Below are positions 37,137 to 46,271 of a DNA stretch of 64,000 bases, one piece after another. The stretch is from Chloroflexota bacterium. GTDB lineage: Bacteria > Chloroflexota > Anaerolineae > Anaerolineales > Anaerolineaceae. The notes beneath the pieces are model-generated. The model was given only the letters and a program-made list of their open reading frames with translations. It was not told the origin of the DNA and made no database searches. The stretch spans positions 62,001 to 126,000 of the forward strand of contig JAEKNU010000004.1 of assembly GCA_016838895.1 (NCBI GenBank), written 5' to 3'. Every line of letters starts with the position of its first letter. Within the stretch, counting starts at the first letter, position 1. Made by a program: the position numbers and the translations under genes.

Positions 37137-39470
37137 TTATAAAAATAAAATCTGTTCAATCGTTTGGGAAAGAATATTTATCTGAATTGACTGATAGTAA
37201 TTTCGAAATGCATTTGTTTCAGATATTTGGTTAATGAGGTCCTTTTTTATGGCGCTAATGAGATGCTTGTCTTCTTTACCTGGTATTGCAGCGTGTATTT
37301 CATTGTTTTTATTCGCATTGATGCTGAAATAACCTTGTGCCTGTAATAAATTTAAAATGGTTTGAATTGTACTCTTAGAGGCACCAGTAAATGATTCAAG
37401 TGTTGTAAAAGAAAGGTTGCCATTTTTATTAGTGATAGCATATTTGATCAAGCCAATACATCGCGAGATCAAGTCATCGGATTTATGGCAGGAGATGGGT
37501 AGAGAACAAATCGTAACCATTGTTGGTTGAACAATATAAATAACTTCATATAAAATATTAAACGAGCCTGGAATCGTAGCAATGAGCAGGTTTTTTGCAG
37601 GGGATAATGCTGCTCGGGTAGTAAGTAAATTTGCGTAAAGGTCAGTACCTTCGCCCCAGGCAGTGCAATCAGGCTGTTCCAGAAAGGTTGTTAACCAATT
37701 CTGGCCAAGGGGTAAACGTCGCCTATCGATAATCTGCAATTTTTTTGGCGGTAATGCTACAACAGATTCAGTGTGAAGCCTGAAATCTAATAGCGTACAT
37801 TGTATTGTGATTTGCCCCCGAAAACTGCTTGGTCTGGCGTGATATAGCATATCGATGGGTTGATCTTTGGGTAATAATGTTTGATCACCATTCCACCAGA
37901 ATATTGTACATGGATTACCGTGATGATCTTCACATTCTAATTTTAAATGTTGTTTCTCTTTCGAAAGAGAAATAACCTGATTGATGCTGACCTGTTTGGT
38001 TAAAAAGACGGGTGCAGGATTGTCCGGTCCAAATGGAGAGAATAGATCAATTTTTTCAAATGCTTCAAGGGTTAACATGGAAAATTTGATCTCATGGTTA
38101 ACGTAAGTTTTGGCCGTAATGTCAATGCCGGCAGTAATGGTATTAATAAATTTTGAAATACCCTTGCGAAAGGCACTCAGGTTTTCCTGTGCCAATGACA
38201 ATCCGGCAGCCATGGCATGCCCGCCAAATTCATCCAGTAAAGATTCCTGTGAAGCAATAGCATCCGTAATATTAATACCCTCAATGGAGCGAGCCGAACC
38301 GCGTGCGTTTTCGCCGACCGGAACAGTGAGGACAATTGTCGGTTTATGGTAGCGTTCAGTGAGTTGGCTGGCAACAAGCCCATTAATCCCTGCCGGCCAG
38401 GATGGATGATGCAGTACCAGTACTGGATCGTGTAATAATGATGGATCACGTTGCAGGATTTCGTCTGCCGCTTTGAATACATTGTTACTTAATTGTTTAC
38501 GTTGTAAATTCAAGCCATCCAATCGGCTGGCAGTAATGCGGATTTCAGTGGCATCCTGGCTCAGAAAAAATGGCACAATCGCGTTGGCATCCCCTAATCT
38601 GCCAAGGGCATTCATGCGCGGTGCAATTTGGAAGCCGATATGTTCTTCCTGAAGCATTTCTGGCGCAATTTCAGCCAACTTAAGCAACTCTGCCAAAGCT
38701 GGTCGTGGATTAGTTTGAATCACGGCTAAACCCTGGCGAACGATTCGTCTGTTTTCGAGCGTTAAAGGGACTAGATCCGCTACGGTACCAATGGCTGCCA
38801 GATCAATAAACAGCTCTTTTTTTTCAGGGAATCCCATTTCGATAAACAGGGCTTCAATGAATTTGTAGGCGCAGCCTGCGCCACATAAATTATGCAAATT
38901 GTGCTCTTCAGGGAGTAATTGACCGGATACAACAGCGATAGCCTCAGGCAATTGGTCAGCAGGGGTGTGATGATCGGTAATGATAAAATCTACGCCGGCT
39001 TTTTTACAGGCCAGAGCGGCATCGAATTCGCGAATACCTGTATCACAGGTGATTAGTAGTTTGATTTCCTGGTCAAATAACTTTTGTAGATTTGGTAAAT
39101 TAATACCATGTGATTCTGGTCCACGCACGGGAATATGGAAAATAACATTGGCTCCTAATTCCTGTAAACCACCTACCAGAATCGTTGTTGAGGTCTGTCC
39201 ATCAGCATCAAAATCCCCCCAGATGGCGATTAATTCCTGGTTCTGAATGGCCCTGGCTGTTCTTGTGATGGCTTTATCAATATCTGGTAATTCACTGGGT
39301 GAAGTGCTTTTGTTAAGAGAGGATTGGTACTGCTGCAAATCATCTATCGACTGAATCCCATAATGAGAATAGATGGCAGCTACTAATTGATTGCCATCGG
39401 CCAGATCGAGCACTTGTTCTGTAGGTGTTTGTGCGATAGGGAGCATCCATTCTGTTTTTGGAAACATCAA
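37137..39470 (-). CDS. recJ: Single-stranded-DNA exonuclease RecJ
   Basis: 777 residues. 5'-3' exonuclease on single-stranded DNA. DHH-superfamily motifs: I GDFDADGQTST, II LLITCDTGIREFDAAL, III IITDHHTPADQLP, IV LAAIGTVADLVPL, then the DHHA1 part with HPSWPAGINGLVASQL, NARGSARS and GGHAMAAGL. All metal ligands are present. An OB-like region and a C-terminal extension of about 200 residues follow, including a stretch (FTTLESFTGASKSTIQTILNLLQAQGYF, shortened here) that looks like a winged helix. Its ATG overlaps the stop of the upstream nuclease gene by 4 bases. Last gene of the five-gene recombination set. Confidence 0.95.
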   Translation of the reverse strand: MMFPKTEWMLPIAQTPTEQVLDLADGNQLVAAIYSHYGIQSIDDLQQYQSSLNKSTSPSELPDIDKAITRTARAIQNQELIAIWGDFDADGQTSTTILVGGLQELGANVIFHIPVRGPESHGINLPNLQKLFDQEIKLLITCDTGIREFDAALACKKAGVDFIITDHHTPADQLPEAIAVVSGQLLPEEHNLHNLCGAGCAYKFIEALFIEMGFPEKKELFIDLAAIGTVADLVPLTLENRRIVRQGLAVIQTNPRPALAELLKLAEIAPEMLQEEHIGFQIAPRMNALGRLGDANAIVPFFLSQDATEIRITASRLDGLNLQRKQLSNNVFKAADEILQRDPSLLHDPVLVLHHPSWPAGINGLVASQLTERYHKPTIVLTVPVGENARGSARSIEGINITDAIASQESLLDEFGGHAMAAGLSLAQENLSAFRKGISKFINTITAGIDITAKTYVNHEIKFSMLTLEAFEKIDLFSPFGPDNPAPVFLTKQVSINQVISLSKEKQHLKLECEDHHGNPCTIFWWNGDQTLLPKDQPIDMLYHARPSSFRGQITIQCTLLDFRLHTESVVALPPKKLQIIDRRRLPLGQNWLTTFLEQPDCTAWGEGTDLYANLLTTRAALSPAKNLLIATIPGSFNILYEVIYIVQPTMVTICSLPISCHKSDDLISRCIGLIKYAITNKNGNLSFTTLESFTGASKSTIQTILNLLQAQGYFSINANKNNEIHAAIPGKEDKHLISAIKKDLINQISETNAFRNYYQSIQINILSQTIEQILFL

Positions 39471-40303
39471 AATGCAATCTCCTCTATCTGATCAATGTCC
39501 AGTTCCTGTAAAAAGTTATCCAATAATTGTTCAGCGTCTTCTTCCTGGATATCATTATAATCACCGGCAGTGCTACCACGTGCACACAGGGATCTGTAAA
39601 CACAGTAAATGCAATTTTTATCTTGTTCCGTCAGATAGAATTCACCGGGCTTTTTTGCTACAATTTCTGCCATTAATTCCTTCAGAAAAAGTTGATCTTC
39701 GTCATATTTTGATTTACTGTAGGAAAATTGAATCTCTTGATTTGGAAATTCAGGAAACCAATACATCATACTGATCTGATCAGCTTGTAGTGGCGTATTG
39801 TTATTCAGCCCAGCGCCAAAGGTTGCTAACATATAGGGATACAAGCGACTTTGAATTTTATTTTGCATAGTTTGTGCTTTTGGTAAATGCAAGCCAGTTT
39901 TCCAATCATAAATGATCCATTGCTGATCTTTAACACGAAGAGCATCAATTTTAGAAAGGATTGAAAATTCATCCAAATATCCAGCCAGGGTATGCTCAAA
40001 GGCAATAAACTCTTTTCTGATTTGATCGTCAAATGTTTGCAGAAAATTGTTCCACCACTGCAGCATACTTGTGTTTTGTATCAGGTCACTGATATTTTGT
40101 GAGGGAATACCCAGGAAACATTGATTAACATATTGATGGAATAATATGCCATTTCGCATATGTTCTTCCTGTTCCTGAACCGGCTGCGAAGGTAGAGCCG
40201 GCCACTGACATTGCTGAATAGCTTTTAATTCAAAACGTCGTTCACAGGTCAAATAGTCCTGAAGATTGCTGGCTGTAAAATGAAAATCAACTGATAATTT
40301 CAT
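39467..40303 (-). CDS. RecB-family PD-(D/E)XK nuclease with predicted 4Fe-4S cluster
   Basis: 278 residues; stand-alone nuclease of the AddB C-terminal/Cas4 type. Fe-S ligands fit the AddB pattern: Cys20 near the start and Cys231-x2-Cys234-x5-Cys240 at the end. Nuclease residues: His in NGILFHQYV, Asp in LSKIDALR, the DxK of IIYDWKTG, and the RecB-family QxxxY in QSRLYPYM. In AddAB this domain is fused to a helicase-like subunit; here it is a separate protein. Its start overlaps the helicase gene by 17 bases and its stop overlaps recJ by 4, so it is translationally coupled to both. Confidence 0.88.
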   Translation of the reverse strand: MKLSVDFHFTASNLQDYLTCERRFELKAIQQCQWPALPSQPVQEQEEHMRNGILFHQYVNQCFLGIPSQNISDLIQNTSMLQWWNNFLQTFDDQIRKEFIAFEHTLAGYLDEFSILSKIDALRVKDQQWIIYDWKTGLHLPKAQTMQNKIQSRLYPYMLATFGAGLNNNTPLQADQISMMYWFPEFPNQEIQFSYSKSKYDEDQLFLKELMAEIVAKKPGEFYLTEQDKNCIYCVYRSLCARGSTAGDYNDIQEEDAEQLLDNFLQELDIDQIEEIAF

Positions 40304-42527
40304 TTTTCTGCTCCCTGATAAATTCCTGCAAGGCTACAAAGGGAAAGGCAGGTTGGCAATCCCCGTTACGACCTGTATTCCAGGTAAGGATCAATTCCCT
40401 TTTTGCACGAGTAATACCCACATAAAGCAATCGCAAACGTTCTGCTGAATAGTCGATACGTGCTTGTTCTGTAGCCGTACCCAGGGGCAAGTAAAGATCC
40501 TGCGTGTTTCCTGCAGCCAATGCCTTAAGTTGAGTAACAGCTTCTACTGGTAAATTCAAATGATCCTTAACAAAATATTTTTCAGAAATGTATTTATCGT
40601 ATGGTTGGGCGGATGGAAAATCGTAGTTATTGACTCCTACCATATATACACGGTCCCATTCCAGTCCTTTGGCTTTATGCATGGTGGAGACAATCACTTT
40701 GCCTTTGTAGTCATCTGGATCGAAACCAGTATCTTCATCACTATATCCATCAAATTTGCGTTTTGATTTGGCAATATTGCTTAATTCTTCGGAAAATTGA
40801 GGCATCTCCCAATCGGGGTTATTGCGTTGTAATGTTTCCAAAAAAACTGCAAAGTGATGTGACAATGCCAGATCGGCAGGTTTATGAAAGATTTCTTGTG
40901 ATATGGTCAGAATAATTTGATCTACCGGCAAAATTGTAGCCTGCAGCCAGCGCTGAATTAAAGATCGTAATTGATGCAGTAAAGCATCAAGCAATTGTTT
41001 GACTTCTTCATCATCCGTTTTTAATTTATCCTGCAATAATTCAAAGTCGGCCGATAAAAATCCATCAATGGATTTATAAAAGCGAATTAATTTGATGAAA
41101 TCATTCTTTTTGATACGTTCATCGTCCAATAAATATGGAAATAACAAACTAATGCATTCCAGTAGTTTTCCGAAATTTAACGGTTCAATAAGGAAATCCA
41201 AAATTGCAGCTAGTACAGCAGCCGTTTTACGGGTGGTCTTGCTGGTTTTCAGCATTTCGACGGCTTCGATCCCTTCGACATTTAATTGCTCAACAATGGA
41301 TGAGCCCCTCATATTTTGGGTGACCAATACGGCAGCGGTTTTATCAGGGTTTTCAGGCAGCCAACGCTTTAGCGAGCGGGTAATTGTTTTTAACTCGTTT
41401 TCTGAATTGAAATCTTTATCATAGAGGATAATATTATCTGGTTGATTTGACGGGTTGGGTTGTGGATCACCACGGGGTGTGGGTTCAATATAAGGTTCGG
41501 ATAATGCGTTTCGCAAGGCCTGCACCGGATGATGTTGTGTTGTCCATTGAATAAGATGATTAGCCAGATTAATAATGCTGCGTGCAGAACGGCCTGAATT
41601 CGGCAAATCCCAACCCAGTACATCAGGCTCTTTCATGAAATCCAATAAATAGCGTGGATTGGCTGTAGTGAAGGTTTCATAAATTGCCTGATTTGGATCA
41701 CCGACGCGTACCCAGTTATTACGCGTTCCGCATAAGGAGCGTAATATCTTTTCCTGCAGCAGGCTGCTGTCCTGGGCTTCGTCTTCCAGAATGTATGGCC
41801 AACGAAATTGCAACTGTTCCAGAAAAAGTGGATCCATATGGATGGCACGCATTGCCAGACGGATAAGATCATCAAAATCGATGGCACTGCGATAACGAAG
41901 CGCCTGTTGATAATCAGCATAGATATCAAAGCCCAATTGAATCAGAGGCAATGGAATCGAAATGGCTTCCATTTTGTCGCGCAATTGATTAGGCGACAGA
42001 TCCAGGTCTTTGGCTGTACTGATAAAGTCACTGGCGATTGTGTTGATATTTTTAGGCCATTGATCGGTTTGAATTTTACGATTGTTGAGATCAATATCCT
42101 CACTTGTGAAATCAATCAAAAATTCGGGGTGCTGTTTCATCCATACCATGGCCGCCCCTTCTTTGATGCGTGTCGCTTCAACTTCATCAATGATTTGAAA
42201 ATGCTCGGATAAACCAGCCAAATCAGGACGTTCGCGCACAATTTCATGTGCCAGACTGTGCAAAGTACGGACGCGATAGCCATATCCGGGCAGTAAGCCG
42301 CTATCTTTGATAAATCCCTCAATACGGGTGGAGAAGTTATCCACCGCGGAACGAACCAAGGTGACGATTAAAACTTCCTGTCCCTCCTTCAGGCAATCTT
42401 CTTTGATCAAACTGGCTGCCAAATAGGAGAGGGTTTGCGTTTTTCCACTCCCGGGAACTGCCGCGATCCCCATTTTACCTTTACGAAATGAGACGACTTT
42501 TTGTTGTTTTGGACGAGGAGTAAACAT
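40287..42527 (-). CDS. UvrD/AddA-like superfamily 1 DNA helicase
   Basis: 746 residues; ATP-driven 3'-5' DNA helicase. Motif I AVPGSGKTQTLS (Lys29), Q-motif residue in TPRPKQQKVV, motif II YILEDEAQDSSLL, motif III WVRVGDPNQAIYETF, motif IV region LPNSGRSARSIINLA, motif V VIVSTMHKAKGLEWDRV and motif VI RLLYVGITRAKREL are all intact. There is no nuclease domain at the C-terminus, unlike AddA or AdnA/B; the nuclease is the next gene. It starts 1 base after the AddB-like gene stop. Together with that gene it resembles the motor pair of an AddAB/RecBCD-type enzyme. Confidence 0.9.
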   Translation of the reverse strand: MFTPRPKQQKVVSFRKGKMGIAAVPGSGKTQTLSYLAASLIKEDCLKEGQEVLIVTLVRSAVDNFSTRIEGFIKDSGLLPGYGYRVRTLHSLAHEIVRERPDLAGLSEHFQIIDEVEATRIKEGAAMVWMKQHPEFLIDFTSEDIDLNNRKIQTDQWPKNINTIASDFISTAKDLDLSPNQLRDKMEAISIPLPLIQLGFDIYADYQQALRYRSAIDFDDLIRLAMRAIHMDPLFLEQLQFRWPYILEDEAQDSSLLQEKILRSLCGTRNNWVRVGDPNQAIYETFTTANPRYLLDFMKEPDVLGWDLPNSGRSARSIINLANHLIQWTTQHHPVQALRNALSEPYIEPTPRGDPQPNPSNQPDNIILYDKDFNSENELKTITRSLKRWLPENPDKTAAVLVTQNMRGSSIVEQLNVEGIEAVEMLKTSKTTRKTAAVLAAILDFLIEPLNFGKLLECISLLFPYLLDDERIKKNDFIKLIRFYKSIDGFLSADFELLQDKLKTDDEEVKQLLDALLHQLRSLIQRWLQATILPVDQIILTISQEIFHKPADLALSHHFAVFLETLQRNNPDWEMPQFSEELSNIAKSKRKFDGYSDEDTGFDPDDYKGKVIVSTMHKAKGLEWDRVYMVGVNNYDFPSAQPYDKYISEKYFVKDHLNLPVEAVTQLKALAAGNTQDLYLPLGTATEQARIDYSAERLRLLYVGITRAKRELILTWNTGRNGDCQPAFPFVALQEFIREQKNEIIS

Positions 42528-42528
42528 A

Positions 42529-44634
42529 TTATTTCATCTCCTCAGCAGCAGCACGAAAGATATCCTGCAGAATGGCTAACATAGGCCCCTTGATTTCCTG
42601 ACCCTGTTCATTCATTCTGGCAATACAAAAATAGACTTTTTGGCTGCATTTCAACAATAAACCATTAATGATGCGATACAGCATTTGGGTCTGATGTTGT
42701 TGTTCATCCAGTTGGGTCCAGGGTTTGTTCATTGGCCAATTGGGAGATAGAACATATGGATGGGTCAGGGGTTGATACAGCCGTTCTGACCAGGCCGGGT
42801 TTCCAGGATCCAACCAAAATTGAATTTTGGATTGATATCCTCCGGATAGATAAGTATATGCTGGCAGCAACAAGATCTGTTGCTGCTCGGTATTGATCTC
42901 TTCGTATGAGGAGGCAGCCAGAATACCGCGTTCAACCATTTCAACATAGGCTTTGCCAACCTGGGCAGGATCATCAGCGAATAAATTTTGGTTAACCCAA
43001 CGGAAGTTTTTGATGGATGTCATCAGGCGAGCCAAAACCGTTGAACTATTAAAATCATCATGCAGGGAATATCCTGGTTGAGAAAGTAATTCGCCAAATA
43101 ATTTACCAACAAAGCTATCCAGGAATAAAGGTTCATTTTGCTGGTAGGTCTCCAGCCAGTCTCTCAATGCTTCTACCCGCTCACCGACCTGATAGGTAAT
43201 TAATTCTTGTATATCGGGTTTGATGGCTGAGAATGGGTTCAGAATATTTTTATAAGGGTTGTAGATGATTCTTGAGAGACGGTCTGCAGTGAGTAGATTA
43301 TTGTCGGTCAGGGTTTGCATAAAGGCTACCCTTATAGCATGCTGCGTAACCGGCAATTGCCATTGCGGATGGGCAAGTCTGGCATAAGTCAGCATCATGC
43401 GTGCAGCAGGCTCATCTTTCAGGCTGCGGGAAGGGCGATGGGTCGTTAATGAATACCCTTTTGATTCAAGGCGATTTGCCAATGAAAAAAACAGGGCATC
43501 CGAAACAAAGGGAGAGAGAATTGCAATTTCACCTGGTTGAATATCGTTATTTTTAATCTGATCAACAATTGTGTCGGTAATCCAATCCAGCATCTGCGGG
43601 ATAAACTTATGGATGGATACATCATAGCCGGATCGAAGCAAATCCATTGAATATGATTTTGGTAACTGCATTTTGTTCTGACGATGTTCAATCAATTGAT
43701 GGATGGCTTTGATGGGTTCTTCCTGCTGCAGTGTGGATGAAAAATGGAATTGATTAGGGCAATCTGATTTTAAATCTCCGGCATGAATGGGGTCGGCTCC
43801 CATGAATAAACGAAATCCGCCACTGAGATCATGAACCAAAATGCACGAATCAAATGCAGGCAACCATTCCTGGACAATCTTGTGAATAACTGGTGGATCC
43901 TCCTCCAGGTTATCATAAATCAGATGCGTATATTGTTGCGTAAGATAATCCCGACATAAGGAGTGCTGCCATAGAAAATGTGCAAATATCTCCATTTGCA
44001 GGGAGTAGTCCAATAAATGATTTTCAAAACAATACGCTCTGAATTTTTCAGCACACTGTTGTGCATCCTTATATACATTGATTTGGCTCTCTTCGCCAAC
44101 CCAGGCGTTAATTAAACGCTGTGTGATTTCATCCAATGATAGGCCTGATAACGCAGATTTATTCAGGTTATCCAGTATCTGGCTGTATAAACGATTGCGA
44201 TCAATGGTTATGGAAGAAAAGAATCCCTCATCCAATAATGGATCAACAATTTGAGATAGAAAATATTGGGCAGTTTCAAGCGTCAGGAAAGTAGGTTGTT
44301 TGCCCGGTTTTGCAAATGGATAGGCAGCCTGAAAAATCGGCCAGAATAGCTGGCACATTCTGCGTGCGATACCACCCATAGTGATGCTTGTTACACCAGC
44401 AGGATTTTGTCCTGCTTGCAGGATGGCTTGCTGATAAGGTTTTGTACTGCTGCGTTGAGGACCCAGAATAAGAATTCTTTCGGCAATAACACCTTGATTA
44501 ATCCATTGCTGCAAACGAAGAGAAGCCGCAGTAGTCTTTCCACTTGAGGCATTGCCACAAATATATATTTTTGATGGTTCAGGCAGCGTTAGTACTTCTT
44601 CCTGTTCATGTAAAATAGAGGTGGGCAATTGCAA
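42529..44634 (-). CDS. AddB-like helicase-family protein, probably without motor activity
   Basis: 701 residues from TTG 44634 (GGAG 8 bases upstream). Divergent UvrD-like fold. Walker A is clear (CGNASSGKTTAAS, Lys33), and a Walker B-like LIYDNLEEDPPV and motif III-like GGFRLFMGADP follow. Later helicase motifs are hard to see. Residues about 360-450 (IAILSPFVSDALFFSLANRL, DEPAARMMLTYARLAHP) match the second RecA-like half of AddB/RecC-type subunits. No Fe-S cysteines and no nuclease domain. Likely the partner subunit of the helicase encoded next, as AddB is to AddA. It could bind ATP, but activity is doubtful. Gap of 1 base to the helicase gene. Confidence 0.72.
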   Translation of the reverse strand: MQLPTSILHEQEEVLTLPEPSKIYICGNASSGKTTAASLRLQQWINQGVIAERILILGPQRSSTKPYQQAILQAGQNPAGVTSITMGGIARRMCQLFWPIFQAAYPFAKPGKQPTFLTLETAQYFLSQIVDPLLDEGFFSSITIDRNRLYSQILDNLNKSALSGLSLDEITQRLINAWVGEESQINVYKDAQQCAEKFRAYCFENHLLDYSLQMEIFAHFLWQHSLCRDYLTQQYTHLIYDNLEEDPPVIHKIVQEWLPAFDSCILVHDLSGGFRLFMGADPIHAGDLKSDCPNQFHFSSTLQQEEPIKAIHQLIEHRQNKMQLPKSYSMDLLRSGYDVSIHKFIPQMLDWITDTIVDQIKNNDIQPGEIAILSPFVSDALFFSLANRLESKGYSLTTHRPSRSLKDEPAARMMLTYARLAHPQWQLPVTQHAIRVAFMQTLTDNNLLTADRLSRIIYNPYKNILNPFSAIKPDIQELITYQVGERVEALRDWLETYQQNEPLFLDSFVGKLFGELLSQPGYSLHDDFNSSTVLARLMTSIKNFRWVNQNLFADDPAQVGKAYVEMVERGILAASSYEEINTEQQQILLLPAYTYLSGGYQSKIQFWLDPGNPAWSERLYQPLTHPYVLSPNWPMNKPWTQLDEQQHQTQMLYRIINGLLLKCSQKVYFCIARMNEQGQEIKGPMLAILQDIFRAAAEEMK

Positions 44635-44658
44635 AATGAGGCTCCAGATTAAGAAAGC

Positions 44659-45264
44659 TTACTTGATATCTTTGGTTGGTGGTATTTTGTAATTCGCCAT
44701 ACAAAGATGTACTGCCCTGGCAAGCCGCGTATCATCAATTGCACGGTGAGAATTTGGAATGTTTATCTTGCAGGTTTTTCCGGCTTGTTCCAAGCGAAAA
44801 TAGCGGTAACCTTTTCTTCTTGCATCCCATTGACCGATGAATTGCGCAAATAATTTCATGATGCAGAAATCCTGGAAATTTTCTTTCCAGGGCAATTGAT
44901 AGTGCATGTGTGTGCGTTGAATCATGCGCATATCAAATTCGGCATTGTAAGCGCCAATGAGTTTGCCCACTAAAACACTACGTATGGTGGGCCAAAGAAC
45001 CGGCCAGGTAGGTGCAGTATTTACCATATCATTGGAAATACCATGGATTTTGGTTGCATCGGCTGGAATAGGCTTTAAGGGCTTTACCAGACTATCCAAT
45101 AAGGTCTCGCCACTGTGATCTAATATCGTAATTTCAACAATTTCAGAGCTGCTATCCAACCCGGTTGTTTCAGTGTCTAGATAAACCGGTTGTTGGGACA
45201 GGTATTCTTTGGCAAATGCTACTGCTTGTGCTCGGCGCTGCAATTCATTCTGTGGTGAGAACAT
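44659..45264 (-). CDS. DnaQ-like 3'-5' exonuclease (DEDDh)
   Basis: 201 residues. Epsilon-type exonuclease: ExoI YLDTETTGLD (Asp30, Glu32), a conserved KIHGISNDMV segment, ExoII GAYNAEFDMRM, ExoIII NSHRAIDDTRLAR with the catalytic His and Asp. Degrades DNA or RNA from the 3' end. It is not beside a polymerase gene; it precedes the AddB-like gene by 24 bases, suggesting a role in end processing. Weak ribosome site AGGA. 11 bases separate it from the lipoprotein gene upstream. Confidence 0.92.
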   Translation of the reverse strand: MFSPQNELQRRAQAVAFAKEYLSQQPVYLDTETTGLDSSSEIVEITILDHSGETLLDSLVKPLKPIPADATKIHGISNDMVNTAPTWPVLWPTIRSVLVGKLIGAYNAEFDMRMIQRTHMHYQLPWKENFQDFCIMKLFAQFIGQWDARRKGYRYFRLEQAGKTCKINIPNSHRAIDDTRLARAVHLCMANYKIPPTKDIK

Positions 45265-45275
45265 AATATCTTATC

Positions 45276-46136
45276 CTATGGCAATGTCCAGTATGCAATA
45301 TTGTCCATCTTCATCGTGAAACCTGGGGTATTCACAGCAGCGATGAATGCACCGAAAGTCCCATTACTGTAATCGGAGTGGGTAACAGTCTGCATTTCTT
45401 CACCATTGACTGAGAGTGTGATCTGATCGCCAACGGCTTTTACGCCTAATACATTTTGGGCATTCGCTCCAGTATGAATATTTCCATTTGGTGTCCAGGG
45501 GATGATCGTGACGAATTTGGTGCCGTTGAACATGGTCAGACTATATTGGCCACTACAATTTACGCCATAAAAATAACCTTGTACATAGTCCGGCGAACGA
45601 AACACCATGCCATAGCGGTCAGCATTATTGCAAGTGGGAAGATCGATTTTACTTTCCATATAAAAATTGCTGATTTTATTGTAATGCAAAGACCAACCAT
45701 GCCAGGTGACAGCTTGCAACGAGGTCAACACCAAAGCACCGTCCGTGATATTGATGTTTGTGTATTCGTCATCATCCAGATACCAGCTTTTTGCGACATT
45801 GAAATCTTCCTTCCAGGTCGGCGTACCTAAATTCGATACAACATCAGTTGACGTGGCGGTAATGGTTGTTGTTTCGGTAGGTGTTGGCTCAGCTGCCTCT
45901 TCTGTAGCAGTGGGTGCGGCAGCAGTTTGTTCTGCCGATTGCTGTTGAAAGGCGATCATGGTTGAGGCAACCAAAGTACCAACGATATCCATGGTGGGTT
46001 CTGCCTCAACAATCACCACAATTGGTGTTTGCGTTGCCTGATTTGCTGATGCTGGTGTGGAAGTTGGCAAGCTACATGCATTAAGAATCAATGGTAACCA
46101 TAAAAACAAAACAATCAATTTTAATTTCTTCTTCAT
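45276..46136 (-). CDS. Lipoprotein with concanavalin/LamG-like domain
   Basis: 286 residues from ATG 46136 (GGGAGAAG upstream). Signal peptide with lipobox: KKKLKLIVLFLWLPLILNAC, Cys as acylation site. A low-complexity Ala/Thr/Pro/Glu linker (about 25-100) leads to a beta-rich C-terminal domain (about 115-286) with WKEDFNVAKSWYLDDDEY, GYFYGVNCSGQYSL, GVKAVGDQITLSVNG and NTPGFTMKMDNIAYW, a pattern typical of jelly-roll (LamG/DUF1080-like) carbohydrate-binding folds. Probably surface-exposed. No link to DNA repair is evident despite the 11-base gap to dnaQ. Confidence 0.82.
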   Translation of the reverse strand: MKKKLKLIVLFLWLPLILNACSLPTSTPASANQATQTPIVVIVEAEPTMDIVGTLVASTMIAFQQQSAEQTAAAPTATEEAAEPTPTETTTITATSTDVVSNLGTPTWKEDFNVAKSWYLDDDEYTNINITDGALVLTSLQAVTWHGWSLHYNKISNFYMESKIDLPTCNNADRYGMVFRSPDYVQGYFYGVNCSGQYSLTMFNGTKFVTIIPWTPNGNIHTGANAQNVLGVKAVGDQITLSVNGEEMQTVTHSDYSNGTFGAFIAAVNTPGFTMKMDNIAYWTLP

Positions 46137-46252
46137 ATCACTTCTCCCAACCAATTTTCCCTAATTATAGACGAAAATGAAGTGATAATTGTAAACTCAT
46201 TGAAAATGGTCATCTATATTAAACCTCCTTAGTACATCGCTTTGGTATCATG

Positions 46253-46258
46253 TATAAT
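46253..46258 (+). promoter_or_regulatory. -10 box of the Baseplate_J-like gene
   Basis: Perfect TATAAT 13 bases before ATG 46272. The -35 is weak. No ribosome site fits in the short remaining leader, so the message is nearly leaderless. Confidence 0.4.
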
Positions 46259-46271
46259 TCGAGTGTATCTC

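Noticed and set aside
44659-45264. DnaQ-like gene as the replicative polymerase epsilon subunit
   Set aside because: Context is the repair gene set, and its start and end overlap or nearly touch other operon members; a general proofreading role has no support here.
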